Assembly: GCA_030039825.1 (NCBI GenBank)
Contig: JASHUV010000063.1
Location: forward strand, 1-21,534
Length of the DNA stretch: 21,534 bases
From: Thermoplasmata archaeon
Lineage (GTDB): Archaea > Thermoplasmatota > Thermoplasmata > Lutacidiplasmatales > UBA184
Reading direction: 5' to 3'
Each line of letters opens with the position of its first letter. Position 1 is the first letter of the stretch. The position numbers and the translations under genes are program-made. Shown here one piece after another: positions 1 to 9,200 of this stretch. The notes under the pieces were generated by a model. It had not been told where the DNA came from. It ran no database searches and saw only the letters and a program-made list of their open reading frames with translations.

Positions 1-94
1 CGCCGACCGGGGGGCCCCCGTCCGGCGGTCGGCCCCCGCTCCCGCGGGGCAAGGGATAGGAACGCCCGCCCGCGGCCGGACGGTGTCCGGCCGA
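1..94. other. Hairpin-rich sequence downstream of the E2 gene
   Basis: No gene is seen here. It lies directly downstream of the E2 stop codon (minus strand). It holds a perfect 8-bp inverted repeat with a 3-nt loop (74-81 with 85-92), a 6-bp one (34-39 with 44-49) and a 7-bp one (2-8 with 27-33). The 74-92 hairpin starts 2 nt after the stop, so it could form the 3' end of the mRNA or a terminator. There is no clear U-tract, and in such GC-rich DNA some of these pairings may be chance. Confidence 0.35.
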
Positions 95-1369
95 TCAGGC
101 CGTGTGGGCGATCAGCGAGTGCGGCTCCTCGAGCCGGGCCTTCACGACCGCGAGGAACTGCGCGCCGACGATCCCGTCGAGCACACGGTGGTCGAGCGAC
201 ACGGAGAGGTTCATGAACTGGCCCGGGCCGATCGAGCCGTCCGGGAGGTAGGTCGGCCGCTTCTGGATCTTGTGCACGCCGAGGATCGACACCTCCGGAT
301 AGTTCAGGATCGGGGTGGCGAGGAGACCGCCGAGGAGGCCGAGGCTCGTGATGGTGAACGTCCCGCCGGTCAGCTCGGGGAGGGTGAGCTTGCCCTCGCG
401 GGCCCGCTCGGAGAGGCGCTGGATCTCGCGGGCCAGGCCGTTGAGCCCGAGCGTCTCCGCGTGGGGCACGACCGGGACGATGAGCCCGTCGTTCGTCGCG
501 GTGGCGATCCCGATGTTGTAGGTCGAGTAGACGTGGAGCTCGCCCTTCGCATCGTCCATCCGGGCGTTCATGTTCGGCTGCGCCCGCAGGCCCTCGATCA
601 CGGCCTTGACGATGAACGGCAAGTAGGAGAGCTTCGGCCCGTCCGCGTCGGTGTGCTGGGCCATCTTCTCCCGGAAGCGGACGAGCTCGCTGACCTCGAC
701 CTCCTCCACGTAGGTGAAGTGGGCCGCCGTGTGGACGGACGTCGCCATCCGCTCGGAGATTACCCGGCGGATACCGTGGATCGGAAGGACCCGGAAGGGG
801 TCCGCGGCCGAGGGGGGGGCGGATCCGGCCGGGGCCGCCGCGACCTTGGGGGCCACCGCGGCCGGGGCGACGGCCGGCGGACCGGCCGGAACGGCGAGGT
901 CCGCCTCGGTGATCCGGCCCCCGGGACCGGAGCCCCGAACCTTCGAGAGATCGATGCCCCGCTCCGTGGCGAGGCGCCGGAGGAAGGGCGTGGCGAGGAC
1001 GGTCGACGACGGTGCGCCGGAGGCCGGCGCGGGCGGGGCCGTCCCGGGGGGGGCCCCCGGGGTCCTCGTCGGGGCCTTCGGGGCCGCCGGGGCGAGCGGC
1101 GGCGGAGGCGTCGGAGCGGGCGCGGATCCTCCGCTCTCCTCGATCGTCACGAGGACCGCGCCGACCTTGACCTTCTCGCCGGCCCGCGCATGGATCTTGA
1201 CGACCCGACCCGATCTCGGGCTCGGGATCTCGACGTTCGCCTTGTCGGTCAGGACCGAGACGAGCGGCGCGTCCTCCCGGATCGTCCCGCCCTCCTGGAC
1301 GAACCACTGGACGATCTCCCCCTCGGCGACGCCCTCGCCGATGTCGGGAAGCCTGAACTCGAACGCCAT
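95..1369 (-). CDS. Dihydrolipoamide acyltransferase, E2 component of a 2-oxoacid dehydrogenase complex
   Basis: This is the 424-aa core enzyme that moves the acyl group from lipoamide to CoA. An N-terminal lipoyl domain (about 1-80) has the lipoylated lysine at K43 in a TDKANVE context. An Ala/Pro-rich hinge (about 81-122) leads to a peripheral-subunit (E3/E1) binding domain at about 125-158 with the GSGPGGRI motif. A second Ala/Pro linker precedes the acyltransferase domain (about 193-420), which carries the active-site DHRVLDG (H394, D398). Length and order match the family, and the gene appears intact. The start lies 6 nt after the E1-beta stop, so it is the last gene of the E1-alpha/E1-beta/E2 operon. 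Substrate (pyruvate, acetoin or branched-chain 2-oxoacids) cannot be fixed from sequence. Related archaeal complexes were described in Thermoplasma and haloarchaea. An E3 (lipoamide dehydrogenase) gene is not in the window. Confidence 0.96.
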   Translation of the reverse strand: MAFEFRLPDIGEGVAEGEIVQWFVQEGGTIREDAPLVSVLTDKANVEIPSPRSGRVVKIHARAGEKVKVGAVLVTIEESGGSAPAPTPPPPLAPAAPKAPTRTPGAPPGTAPPAPASGAPSSTVLATPFLRRLATERGIDLSKVRGSGPGGRITEADLAVPAGPPAVAPAAVAPKVAAAPAGSAPPSAADPFRVLPIHGIRRVISERMATSVHTAAHFTYVEEVEVSELVRFREKMAQHTDADGPKLSYLPFIVKAVIEGLRAQPNMNARMDDAKGELHVYSTYNIGIATATNDGLIVPVVPHAETLGLNGLAREIQRLSERAREGKLTLPELTGGTFTITSLGLLGGLLATPILNYPEVSILGVHKIQKRPTYLPDGSIGPGQFMNLSVSLDHRVLDGIVGAQFLAVVKARLEEPHSLIAHTA

Positions 1370-1375
1370 CGGGAC

Positions 1376-2349
<974 letters not shown>

Positions 2350-2353
<4 letters not shown>

Positions 2354-3432
2354 GGGTGACCGCCGGACCCGGGGGCCGAGTACGGCCGGAGCTCCTCACG
2401 CTCGGCGTCGAGCCGGGGCGTCCGTACGGCGAACACGTCGTCGAAGATCGTCAGGGGATCGACCGCGGCCGTCGACTCCGCCTGCTTCAACGCGGCCCCG
2501 ATCTCGGTCCGCAGCTCCTCCTTGAGCTTCTCGTCATCGGCCTCGGTGAGCTGGCCCGATCGGACCAGTTCGCCCTTGAGGCGCTCCACCGGGTCGCGGG
2601 CGCGCCACTCCGCCATCTCGGCATCGGTCCGGTATCGCTTCGGGTCGTCGGACGTCGAGTGCGGTCCCAGCCGGTAGACCTGGGCCTCGATGAGCGTCGG
2701 CCCGCCGCCGCTCAGGGCCCGGGACCGCGCCTCCCGGACCGCCCGGTAGACGGCGTGGGCGTCCATCCCGTCGACCACGACGCCGGGTACTCCGTAGGCG
2801 GTCCCCTTGACGGCGAGGGTCTCGCTCCGCGTCTGGTGCTCGCGGGGCATCGAGATCGCCCACTGGTTGTTCTGGCAGAAGAAGATCGTCGGGGTGTGAA
2901 AGACCCCGGCGAAGTTGAGACCGGAGTGGAAGTCGTTCGAGCTCGTGGTGCCGTCCCCGAAGAAGGTGATCGTCACGATCGGGTCGCGGTGGCGCTGGGC
3001 GGCCATGGCGGCGCCGACGGCGTGGATGATCTGGGTGCCGACCGGGCTCGACGCCGTGACGAAGCGGTGATCGCGCGAACCGTAGTGGTTCGGCATCTGG
3101 CGCCCCTTGAGGATGTCCCCGGCGTTCCCGATGAACTGATCGAACAGCGTCGTCAGGGGGATCCCGCGGACGAGGGCGATCCCGAGCTCCCGGTAGGCGG
3201 GGAAGACCCAGTCGGTGGGTTCGAGCGCCCAGGCGCACGCGACCTGGGCGGCCTCCTGCCCTTGGAGGGGGACGTAGAAGCCGATCCGCCCCTGCCGCTG
3301 GAGGGAAAGGCAGCGTTCGTCCATGAGCCGGGCGAGGAGCATCGTCCGGTAGATCTTGGGGAGGTCCTCCGGCGGGAGTCCCGGCCCGGCCGCCACCGGG
3401 GCGGTACGTCGGCCCGCAGCGGCCTCGGACAT
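2350..3432 (-). CDS. 2-oxoacid dehydrogenase E1 component, alpha subunit
   Basis: This 360-aa protein is the thiamine diphosphate-binding chain of the E1 decarboxylase. The TPP motif is visible as GDG at 159-161 and NN at 188-189. The C-terminal region holds the regulatory/phosphorylation-loop signature GPHSTSDDPKRYR (about 256-268), which resembles the branched-chain and Thermoplasma-type E1-alpha proteins. I chose the ATG at 3432 because a strong TATA box lies about 34 nt upstream. The open frame continues to 3672, but that part is Arg/Gly-rich, lacks homology and crosses the promoter. It is the first gene of the three-gene operon and overlaps E1-beta by 4 nt. The exact 2-oxoacid substrate is unresolved. 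Confidence 0.95.
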
Positions 3433-3460
3433 CGTGGTCGTCGCGCGCGAACCGGGCTCA

Positions 3461-3470
3461 CGATATAAAG
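3461..3470. promoter_or_regulatory. Shared TATA box between the divergent E1-alpha and GNAT genes
   Basis: The sequence CGATATAAAG reads CTTTATATCG on the minus strand. It is the most AT-rich spot of the divergent intergenic region. On the minus strand its centre is about 34 nt before the E1-alpha ATG (3432), giving a leader of roughly 8-10 nt. On the plus strand it lies about 28 nt before an in-frame ATG at 3494 of the GNAT ORF. Whether one box serves both directions is inferred. Confidence 0.6.
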
Positions 3471-3589
3471 CGCGCGTCACCGTACGCGCTTCGATGCCCA
3501 CCCGACGTCCCCCCCGGAGGCCCTCGAGGCGAACCGGAGCCCGGTCCGGCGCCCGACCCAGCCGCCCCAAGCTCGCGCCGGCACCGTCG

Positions 3590-4159
3590 ATGACACCCGA
3601 CCCGTCCGCGATCCGCGACCTCCGTCCCGACGAGCGGGAAACGGCCGGACCCCTCGTGAAGACGGGGTTCACCGGCTACTACCGCTGGCACGCGACCCGT
3701 CTCCTGCGGGAGGCGCCCCTGGTCCGGGTCGTGGAGGCGGGGGACCACGCCCTCGCTCTGTCGATCCTCGAAGCTCTCTCGAGGGAGATCGGCTACGTCA
3801 CCTACCTGATCGTCGCCCCCGAATGGCGGGGCCGAGGGCTCGGGGGGCGGCTGCTCGACGACGCCCTCGCGATCTTCACCCGTCGGGGCGCGGAGGTGGT
3901 CTTCTCCGTCGCCACCCCCGGAAACTCCGCCAGCTCCGCCCTGCTCACGGGGCGGGGATTCCGGAAGGTCGGTCGGAACGAACCCCCGGTCCGGGACGGC
4001 GGGCTGGGGGCTTGGGGGTTCCGAAGCCGGATGCGGATCATTTCGGGCGAGGTTCTCTACGGGCGGCGCCTTGCCCCTCCGGGGTCGGCACCTTCCCCTG
4101 CCCGCTCCGGAAGGGCTCCCGCGGAGGCGTCCGGCGAGATCGGAGCGACCCAATCTTAG
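3590..4159 (+). CDS. GNAT-family N-acetyltransferase
   Basis: This 189-aa protein is predicted to transfer an acetyl group from acetyl-CoA to an unknown amine. The GNAT fold is recognised from beta-4 followed by the acetyl-CoA pyrophosphate loop (VAPEWRGRGLGGRLL, about 77-91). A later NSASSALLTGRGFRKVGR segment (about 115-132) matches the family's motif B, where the helix and 'GF' turn bind CoA. The start at 3590 puts the domain 7 residues from the N-terminus, as is usual. An in-frame ATG at 3494 would add 32 Arg/Pro-rich residues and sits about 28 nt after the TATA box at 3461-3470, so a leaderless longer form is possible. The C-terminal 30 or so residues are low complexity. The substrate is unknown. 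Confidence 0.85.
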   Translation: MTPDPSAIRDLRPDERETAGPLVKTGFTGYYRWHATRLLREAPLVRVVEAGDHALALSILEALSREIGYVTYLIVAPEWRGRGLGGRLLDDALAIFTRRGAEVVFSVATPGNSASSALLTGRGFRKVGRNEPPVRDGGLGAWGFRSRMRIISGEVLYGRRLAPPGSAPSPARSGRAPAEASGEIGATQS

Positions 4160-4164
4160 ATATG
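4155..4164 (+). promoter_or_regulatory. TATA-like box of the first Kelch surface-protein gene
   Basis: CTTAGATATG lies about 27 nt before the ATG at 4187 and overlaps the end of the GNAT gene. The spacing leaves room for no more than a few leader nucleotides. The ATATGGGG string (4160-4167) recurs at a similar position before the second Kelch gene. Confidence 0.55.
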
Positions 4165-4186
4165 GGGGCCGATTTTCCGAAGACCC

Positions 4187-6136
4187 ATGCTCTCGCCGAG
4201 AAGTGGGTCGTGCCGAGCGATCACCGCCGTGCTGCTCGCGGTGTTGGTGCTTTCGAGCGCGGCCGCGGCCGCCGGGCGCGGAGGGGGGGTCCTGGTGAGC
4301 GGGTCCGGGAGGTCCCTGGCGGCGAGCGCCTCGGTCGGGCTCGCCGAGCTCGAGAGCGCCCGGTCGAGCCTTGCGAGCGGCGCGGGCCCTGCCCAAAGAG
4401 GCCCGGCGAGCTGCGGATCGCCCACGGGCTCCTCCGTCCGGTGCGAGCTCGCGATCCCGGCCACCTCCCCGGCGGCTCCGTTCCCTTACACCTGGTCCAA
4501 CCTCACGTCGAGCCTGACCGGAGCCCCGTCGGCGAGGGTCAGCACGATGGCCTGGGACGCCTCCGACGGCTACGTCCTTCTCTTCGGCGGCGGAACCAAC
4601 ACCGCCACCTTTAGCGACACCTGGACGTATTCGAACGGCACCTGGGCGAACATCACCGGGACGGTCTCGGGCGCCCCTCCGCCCCTCGTCTTGACCAGCA
4701 TGGCGTTCGACCCATCGACCCAGGCCGTCATCCTCTTCGGCGGCGAGGGCGTGGCCCGGCACGCCCTCGCCGAGACCTGGTCCTACCACGCGAAGGCATG
4801 GTCGAACCTCACAGGCTCCGCCGGCGTCGCCCCGTCGCCCCGCATCGGCGGGGAGAACATGGCGACCGACACGACGGACAACGAGATCGTCCTGTACGGC
4901 GGGAACCTCACGAACCCGGGATTCTCGGACACGTGGACCTTCTCCGACGGAAAGTGGAAGAACGTCACCGCGGTCGCGGGGCTTGGGTCCACCGTCATCC
5001 TCCCCGTGCTCACGAACGACCCGGCCGAGCACGGGGTCCTGATGTTCGGGATCCTCATCTACAACGCGACCCGGGACGTCTATCGGAGCGCGACGTACGT
5101 CTATTCCGGAGGCGTCTGGAAGAACCTGACGGCGACGCTGTCGAGCGAACCCCCCATCCCCTACCTCTCGACCGGAGCCTACCTGTCCGGGCCCGGTGCG
5201 GTCGTGGCCTTCATCCCGGTCACCGTGAACTCGACGGGATCGCCGATCTTCGCGTCCACGACCTGGGCGTTCGTCGGCGGCGCCTGGGTCAACCTCACCG
5301 CGAGCGCGGGCTACCCGCCCTACCTCGGCCTCTTCGCGGCGACCGCCGTCAACGCGGCCGACGACACGATCATCGGCTTCGGGGGCGAGTTCAACGGCGG
5401 GTTCGCCGACGCGACGTGGGTCTTCTCCGAGCCCCCCGTGGTCAGTGCGGCGGCGGCCGGACCGACGTCGATCGACGCGGGAATGTCCGTGGACCTCCGG
5501 GGGTCGGTCCAAGGGGGCGTGGCCCCGGTCTCCGAGGGTTGGAGCTTCTCCTCCGGGCCAGCGTCGAGTTCGGGGGGAACCGATGCCCCGATCTTCTCGA
5601 GTCCCGGGAGCGTGGTCGCCACGTTCACCGCGACCGATTTCCTCGGCCGGACCGCCTCCACCTCGGTCGCGATCGTCGTCGCTCCCGCGCTGGCCGCCTC
5701 CATCAACGTGACCCCCTCGAGCCCCACCGCGAACGCGGGGACGGCGTTCTCGGCCGATCTCACCGGCGGCACCGCCCCCTTCACGTTCAGTTGGAACTTC
5801 GGGGACGGGAGCACCGCGTCCGGGCCCGGCGTGGCGCACGTCTACGGGTCGAGCGGGACGTACACGGTCTCGCTGATCGTCCGGGATGCGGCCGGCAAGA
5901 ACGCCAGCACCTCGATCAAGGTCGCCATCGGGAGTTCGACGGCGTTCAGCCTCACCGCGGGCGCCGGGCTCGGGCTCCTGCTGGGGCTGATCGTGCTCGC
6001 CCTCATCGCGGTCGCTCTCGCCGTCCTGCTGTTCCGGAAGCCGCGCCATCCCGCCGGGGCACCGGCGCCCTACGTGGCTCCCTCGGCGAGCCCGCCGCCC
6101 CCGCCGCCGTCGGGACCGCCGCCCCCGCCGACGTAG
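4187..6136 (+). CDS. Secreted, membrane-anchored Kelch-propeller/PKD protein
   Basis: This 649-aa predicted cell-surface protein has a signal peptide (1-29, hydrophobic core AVLLAVLVL) followed by a Ser/Ala-rich linker. From about 100 to 420 there are repeated Kelch-type blades of the form 'MAwD..dgyVLLFGG...sDTWtysngtW.NiT', that is, GG followed by the spaced aromatic pair of a Kelch beta-propeller. An Ig/PKD-like module follows (about 425-505). A canonical PKD domain (about 508-583) contains WNFGDGS and a YTVSLIVRD end. One TM helix (about 590-616), the basic stop FRKPRH and a Pro-rich cytoplasmic tail close the protein. Numerous N-x-S/T sequons suggest N-glycosylation. Adhesion, sugar binding or S-layer association is plausible from the architecture; no catalytic residues are visible. 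The next gene encodes a larger relative. Confidence 0.9.
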   Translation: MLSPRSGSCRAITAVLLAVLVLSSAAAAAGRGGGVLVSGSGRSLAASASVGLAELESARSSLASGAGPAQRGPASCGSPTGSSVRCELAIPATSPAAPFPYTWSNLTSSLTGAPSARVSTMAWDASDGYVLLFGGGTNTATFSDTWTYSNGTWANITGTVSGAPPPLVLTSMAFDPSTQAVILFGGEGVARHALAETWSYHAKAWSNLTGSAGVAPSPRIGGENMATDTTDNEIVLYGGNLTNPGFSDTWTFSDGKWKNVTAVAGLGSTVILPVLTNDPAEHGVLMFGILIYNATRDVYRSATYVYSGGVWKNLTATLSSEPPIPYLSTGAYLSGPGAVVAFIPVTVNSTGSPIFASTTWAFVGGAWVNLTASAGYPPYLGLFAATAVNAADDTIIGFGGEFNGGFADATWVFSEPPVVSAAAAGPTSIDAGMSVDLRGSVQGGVAPVSEGWSFSSGPASSSGGTDAPIFSSPGSVVATFTATDFLGRTASTSVAIVVAPALAASINVTPSSPTANAGTAFSADLTGGTAPFTFSWNFGDGSTASGPGVAHVYGSSGTYTVSLIVRDAAGKNASTSIKVAIGSSTAFSLTAGAGLGLLLGLIVLALIAVALAVLLFRKPRHPAGAPAPYVAPSASPPPPPPSGPPPPPT

Positions 6137-6137
6137 C

Positions 6138-6211
6138 GAGCCCCGAACCGGCGGGGGGCGCCGGACGGGCGCGCGGAAGGGAGGCCGGTCCGGCCGGATC
6201 GGTCGGGGCTC
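6138..6211. terminator. Nested inverted repeats after the first Kelch gene
   Basis: Starting 1 nt after the TAG stop, GAGCCCCGA (6138-6146) is perfectly complementary to 6203-6211. Inside it, GCCGGAC (6160-6166) pairs with 6188-6194. The nested stems could form one long structured 3' end and separate the two surface-protein transcripts. No T-tract follows, so the terminator role is inferred. Confidence 0.4.
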
Positions 6212-6244
6212 ATCGGCCGGGAGCGGAATATCCGGTGGAAGTCG

Positions 6245-6252
6245 ACATATGG
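6245..6252 (+). promoter_or_regulatory. TATA-like box of the second Kelch surface-protein gene
   Basis: ACATATGG lies about 28 nt before the ATG at 6276. Its ATATGGGG core (6247-6254) is identical to the one before the gene at 4187. An upstream in-frame ATG at 6249 falls inside this box, which argues that translation starts at 6276. Confidence 0.5.
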
Positions 6253-6275
6253 GGCGTGCGGACTCGGACGGAACG

Positions 6276-9200
6276 ATGCCGAGGTGCGGCATCCCCGCGG
6301 GGCGGGGCGGCGGACGACGTCCGTCGGCGCGCGCCGCGTCGGTGGCCTTCTCGGTCGTGATCCTCCTCCTGCCCGGCGCGCTCGATATCGGCGGTGTCGG
6401 CCTCGCGGCGGCTCCACGAGCGGCCGCGCCACCGACCGATGGGGTCGCTTCCGCGGTCAGCCTCGCCGAGTTCGGGGAGGCCCAGCTGGCCGCGGCGGCG
6501 AGCTCCTTGAACGCTGGAGATGGTCCCGGTCGGCTCGCCGCGTTCTCCTGCCCCGCGGTGGAGGGTCCGACGGTCTCCTGCGACGCGCCGACCTCCCTCG
6601 GACCCTCCTCCCCGACCCTCACGCGGTGGACGAACGTGACGGGCGTGGTGAGCGGAGCCCCCTCGATCCGAGGGTACGGGACGATGACCTACGACGCCCT
6701 CGACAACGTGGTCCTCCTTTTCGGAGGGATGTACGGGTCGGCCTCCTCCCTCGCGAACCTCGGTGGTGGAACCTCCTTGAACGACACCTGGGTCTACCAG
6801 GACGGCGTCTGGACGAAGCTCACCACGAACGCGACACCGGGTCCGCGTGAGCTCCCCCAGATGGCGTACGACCCGGCCGACAAGGAGGTCGTGATGTTCG
6901 GCGGGGAGTTCTCCTCGGGCACCGGGACCTACTGGGGCTACGACGACACCTGGACGTTCGCCCATATGCAGTGGACGAACATCACCTCGAGCCTGTCGAG
7001 CGCGCCCCCGGGCCGGTTCCGGGGGGGGATGGCCTACGACTATTACGACGGCTACGTCCTCCTCTTCGGGGGGACGAGCGGCAGCACCTCCACCCTGTAC
7101 TATAGCGACACCTGGGAGTTCCTCCACAACACCTGGAGCCAGCTCACGGTGAGCGGGAGCCCCCCGGGCCGATCCCGCTTCGTGATGGCGTACGACCCGT
7201 CGGATCAGGAGATGGTCGTCTACGGGGGGACCACCGCGTCGGCCTCGCCGGCGTCGGACACCTGGGTCTACCAGAACCTCGTCTGGACCCAGGTCGTCAC
7301 GACGACCTTCCCCCCGGCGCGGCTGTACTACATGGCGGCGACCGACTGGGCCCTCGGCGGCGTCCTCCTCTACGGCGGGAGCACGGCCTCGGGATCGGGC
7401 ACCGCGTACAACGACACCTGGCTCTTCGAGAACGGGGGGTGGACCCAGCTGACGTTGCAGGTCAACGGGAGCGCCGGACCGCTCGGCTACGGCTTCATGA
7501 CGTTCGACCCGGACGGCGGGTACGTCCTTCTGTTCGGTGGATTCACGAACGTCTACGTCGTCAACGCCACGTACACGTTCGGGGTGAACCTCACGGTCTT
7601 CGCCGTCGCGAGCCCGCCGTCGACCGACCTCGGGGGCTCGATGAAGCTCGGGACCGCCTCGGCCCCGTTCACCTCCGGGCTGACGTACACCTACTCGGGC
7701 GTGCCGAAGGGATGCACCGCGTCCTCATCGGCCTCGTTCACCTGCTCGCCGTCGACCGCCGGGACGTACAACTTCTCCGCAAGCGCGAAGGACCTCGCCG
7801 GGGACACCGGCAGCTCCTACCTCGACCTCGGGATCTTCGCGGATCCGTCGATCACCTTCCCCGTCGCCTCGCCGGCCTCCGGCCACGAGGACGTCGGGGA
7901 GGCGGCGACGTTCTCCGCCACCGCCACGCGGGGCTCGGGAGGGTACGTGTTCACGTGGACCGGCCTGCCGACGGGCTGTCGTGGGTCGACGAACGGCACG
8001 CTGACCTGCTCTCCGAACGCCACGGGCACGTTCAACATCACCGTGAGCGCGAAGGACTCGAACGGATTCTCCACCGGGACGAACGGGACGTTGACCTACG
8101 TCGTCGACGCGCGGCCCACCCTCCTGACGCCGACCGCGAACCGCACCTCCATCGACGTCGGCCAGTCCGTGACGTTCACCACGAAGGCCTCCTCCGGTTC
8201 CGGCGGGTACAAGTACGCCTGGTCGAACCTGCCGCCGGGGTGCTCCGGCACGGCGGCGAGCGTCAACTGCACGCCCACCGGGGCGAAGTCGGTCTCGATC
8301 TTCGCCACGGTGACCGATTCGAACGGAGGCACCGCGACCTCCAGTCCTCTGAACTACACCGTCGACGCCGACCCGTACGGGGTCGCGATCACGACCCCGA
8401 ACGCCTCCGCGGATGTCGGGCAATCGGTCACCTTCGCCGCGTCGTTCTCCGGAGGCTCCGGGAACCCGTCGTACACGTGGAGCGGTCTCCCCTCGGGCTG
8501 CACGCCCGCGGACTCGGACGCGATCTCCTGTACCGTGAGCACGGCGCAGAACGCCTCGATCTCCGTCGAGGTGACGGATTCGAACGGGATCTCGGCGACC
8601 TCCCCGACGTTCAACTTCACCATCCATCCCGACCCGACCGTCTCGACGCCCACCGCGAACCGCAGCTCGGCCGACCTCGGTGAGACGATCCGTTTCTCCG
8701 CGAACGCCTCCGAGGGTACCGGCGTCTACGCCTACCTCTGGCTCGGCCTGCCGACCGGCTGCTCGAGCTCGAACGCGTCGTCGATCGTCTGCGCCCCGAC
8801 GGGCACCGGCCGCTTCGACGTCTCCATCAACATCACGGACTCCAGCGGGGCGAGCGCCCTCTCCGCCGCCTCCGTGGAGGTCACGGTCCTTGACGATCCG
8901 ATCGTCACGACGCCCGTGGCGAACCGCTCCAGCGCCGACGTCGGCCAGGATGTCGCGCTCACCACCTCGGCGTCCTCGGGTTCGGGATCGTACGCCTACG
9001 TCTGGTCCGGCCTCATGCCGGGGTGCGTGGCCTCGGCGGCGCGGGTCCTCTGTGTCCTCACGACCGCCGGTGCGTTCTCCGTCAGCGTGACCGTCACCGA
9101 CTCGAACGGCGGCTCGAACGTCTCGGCCGCGCTCGGCTTCTCGGTCGACCCCGCCTTGACGATCACCGCCGTCTCGTCCTCACGCTCGAACGTGGACGTC

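Noticed and set aside
6249..6275. Upstream ATG as start of the giant Kelch protein
   Set aside because: It lies inside the TATA-like box ACATATGG; the ATG at 6276 has the normal leaderless spacing and still gives a complete signal segment.
3458..6622. Very long minus-strand open frame (1054 codons) opposite the GNAT and first Kelch genes
   Set aside because: Arg/Gly/Pro-rich with no domain. It is the complement of well-supported plus-strand genes in GC-rich DNA, where antisense frames stay open.
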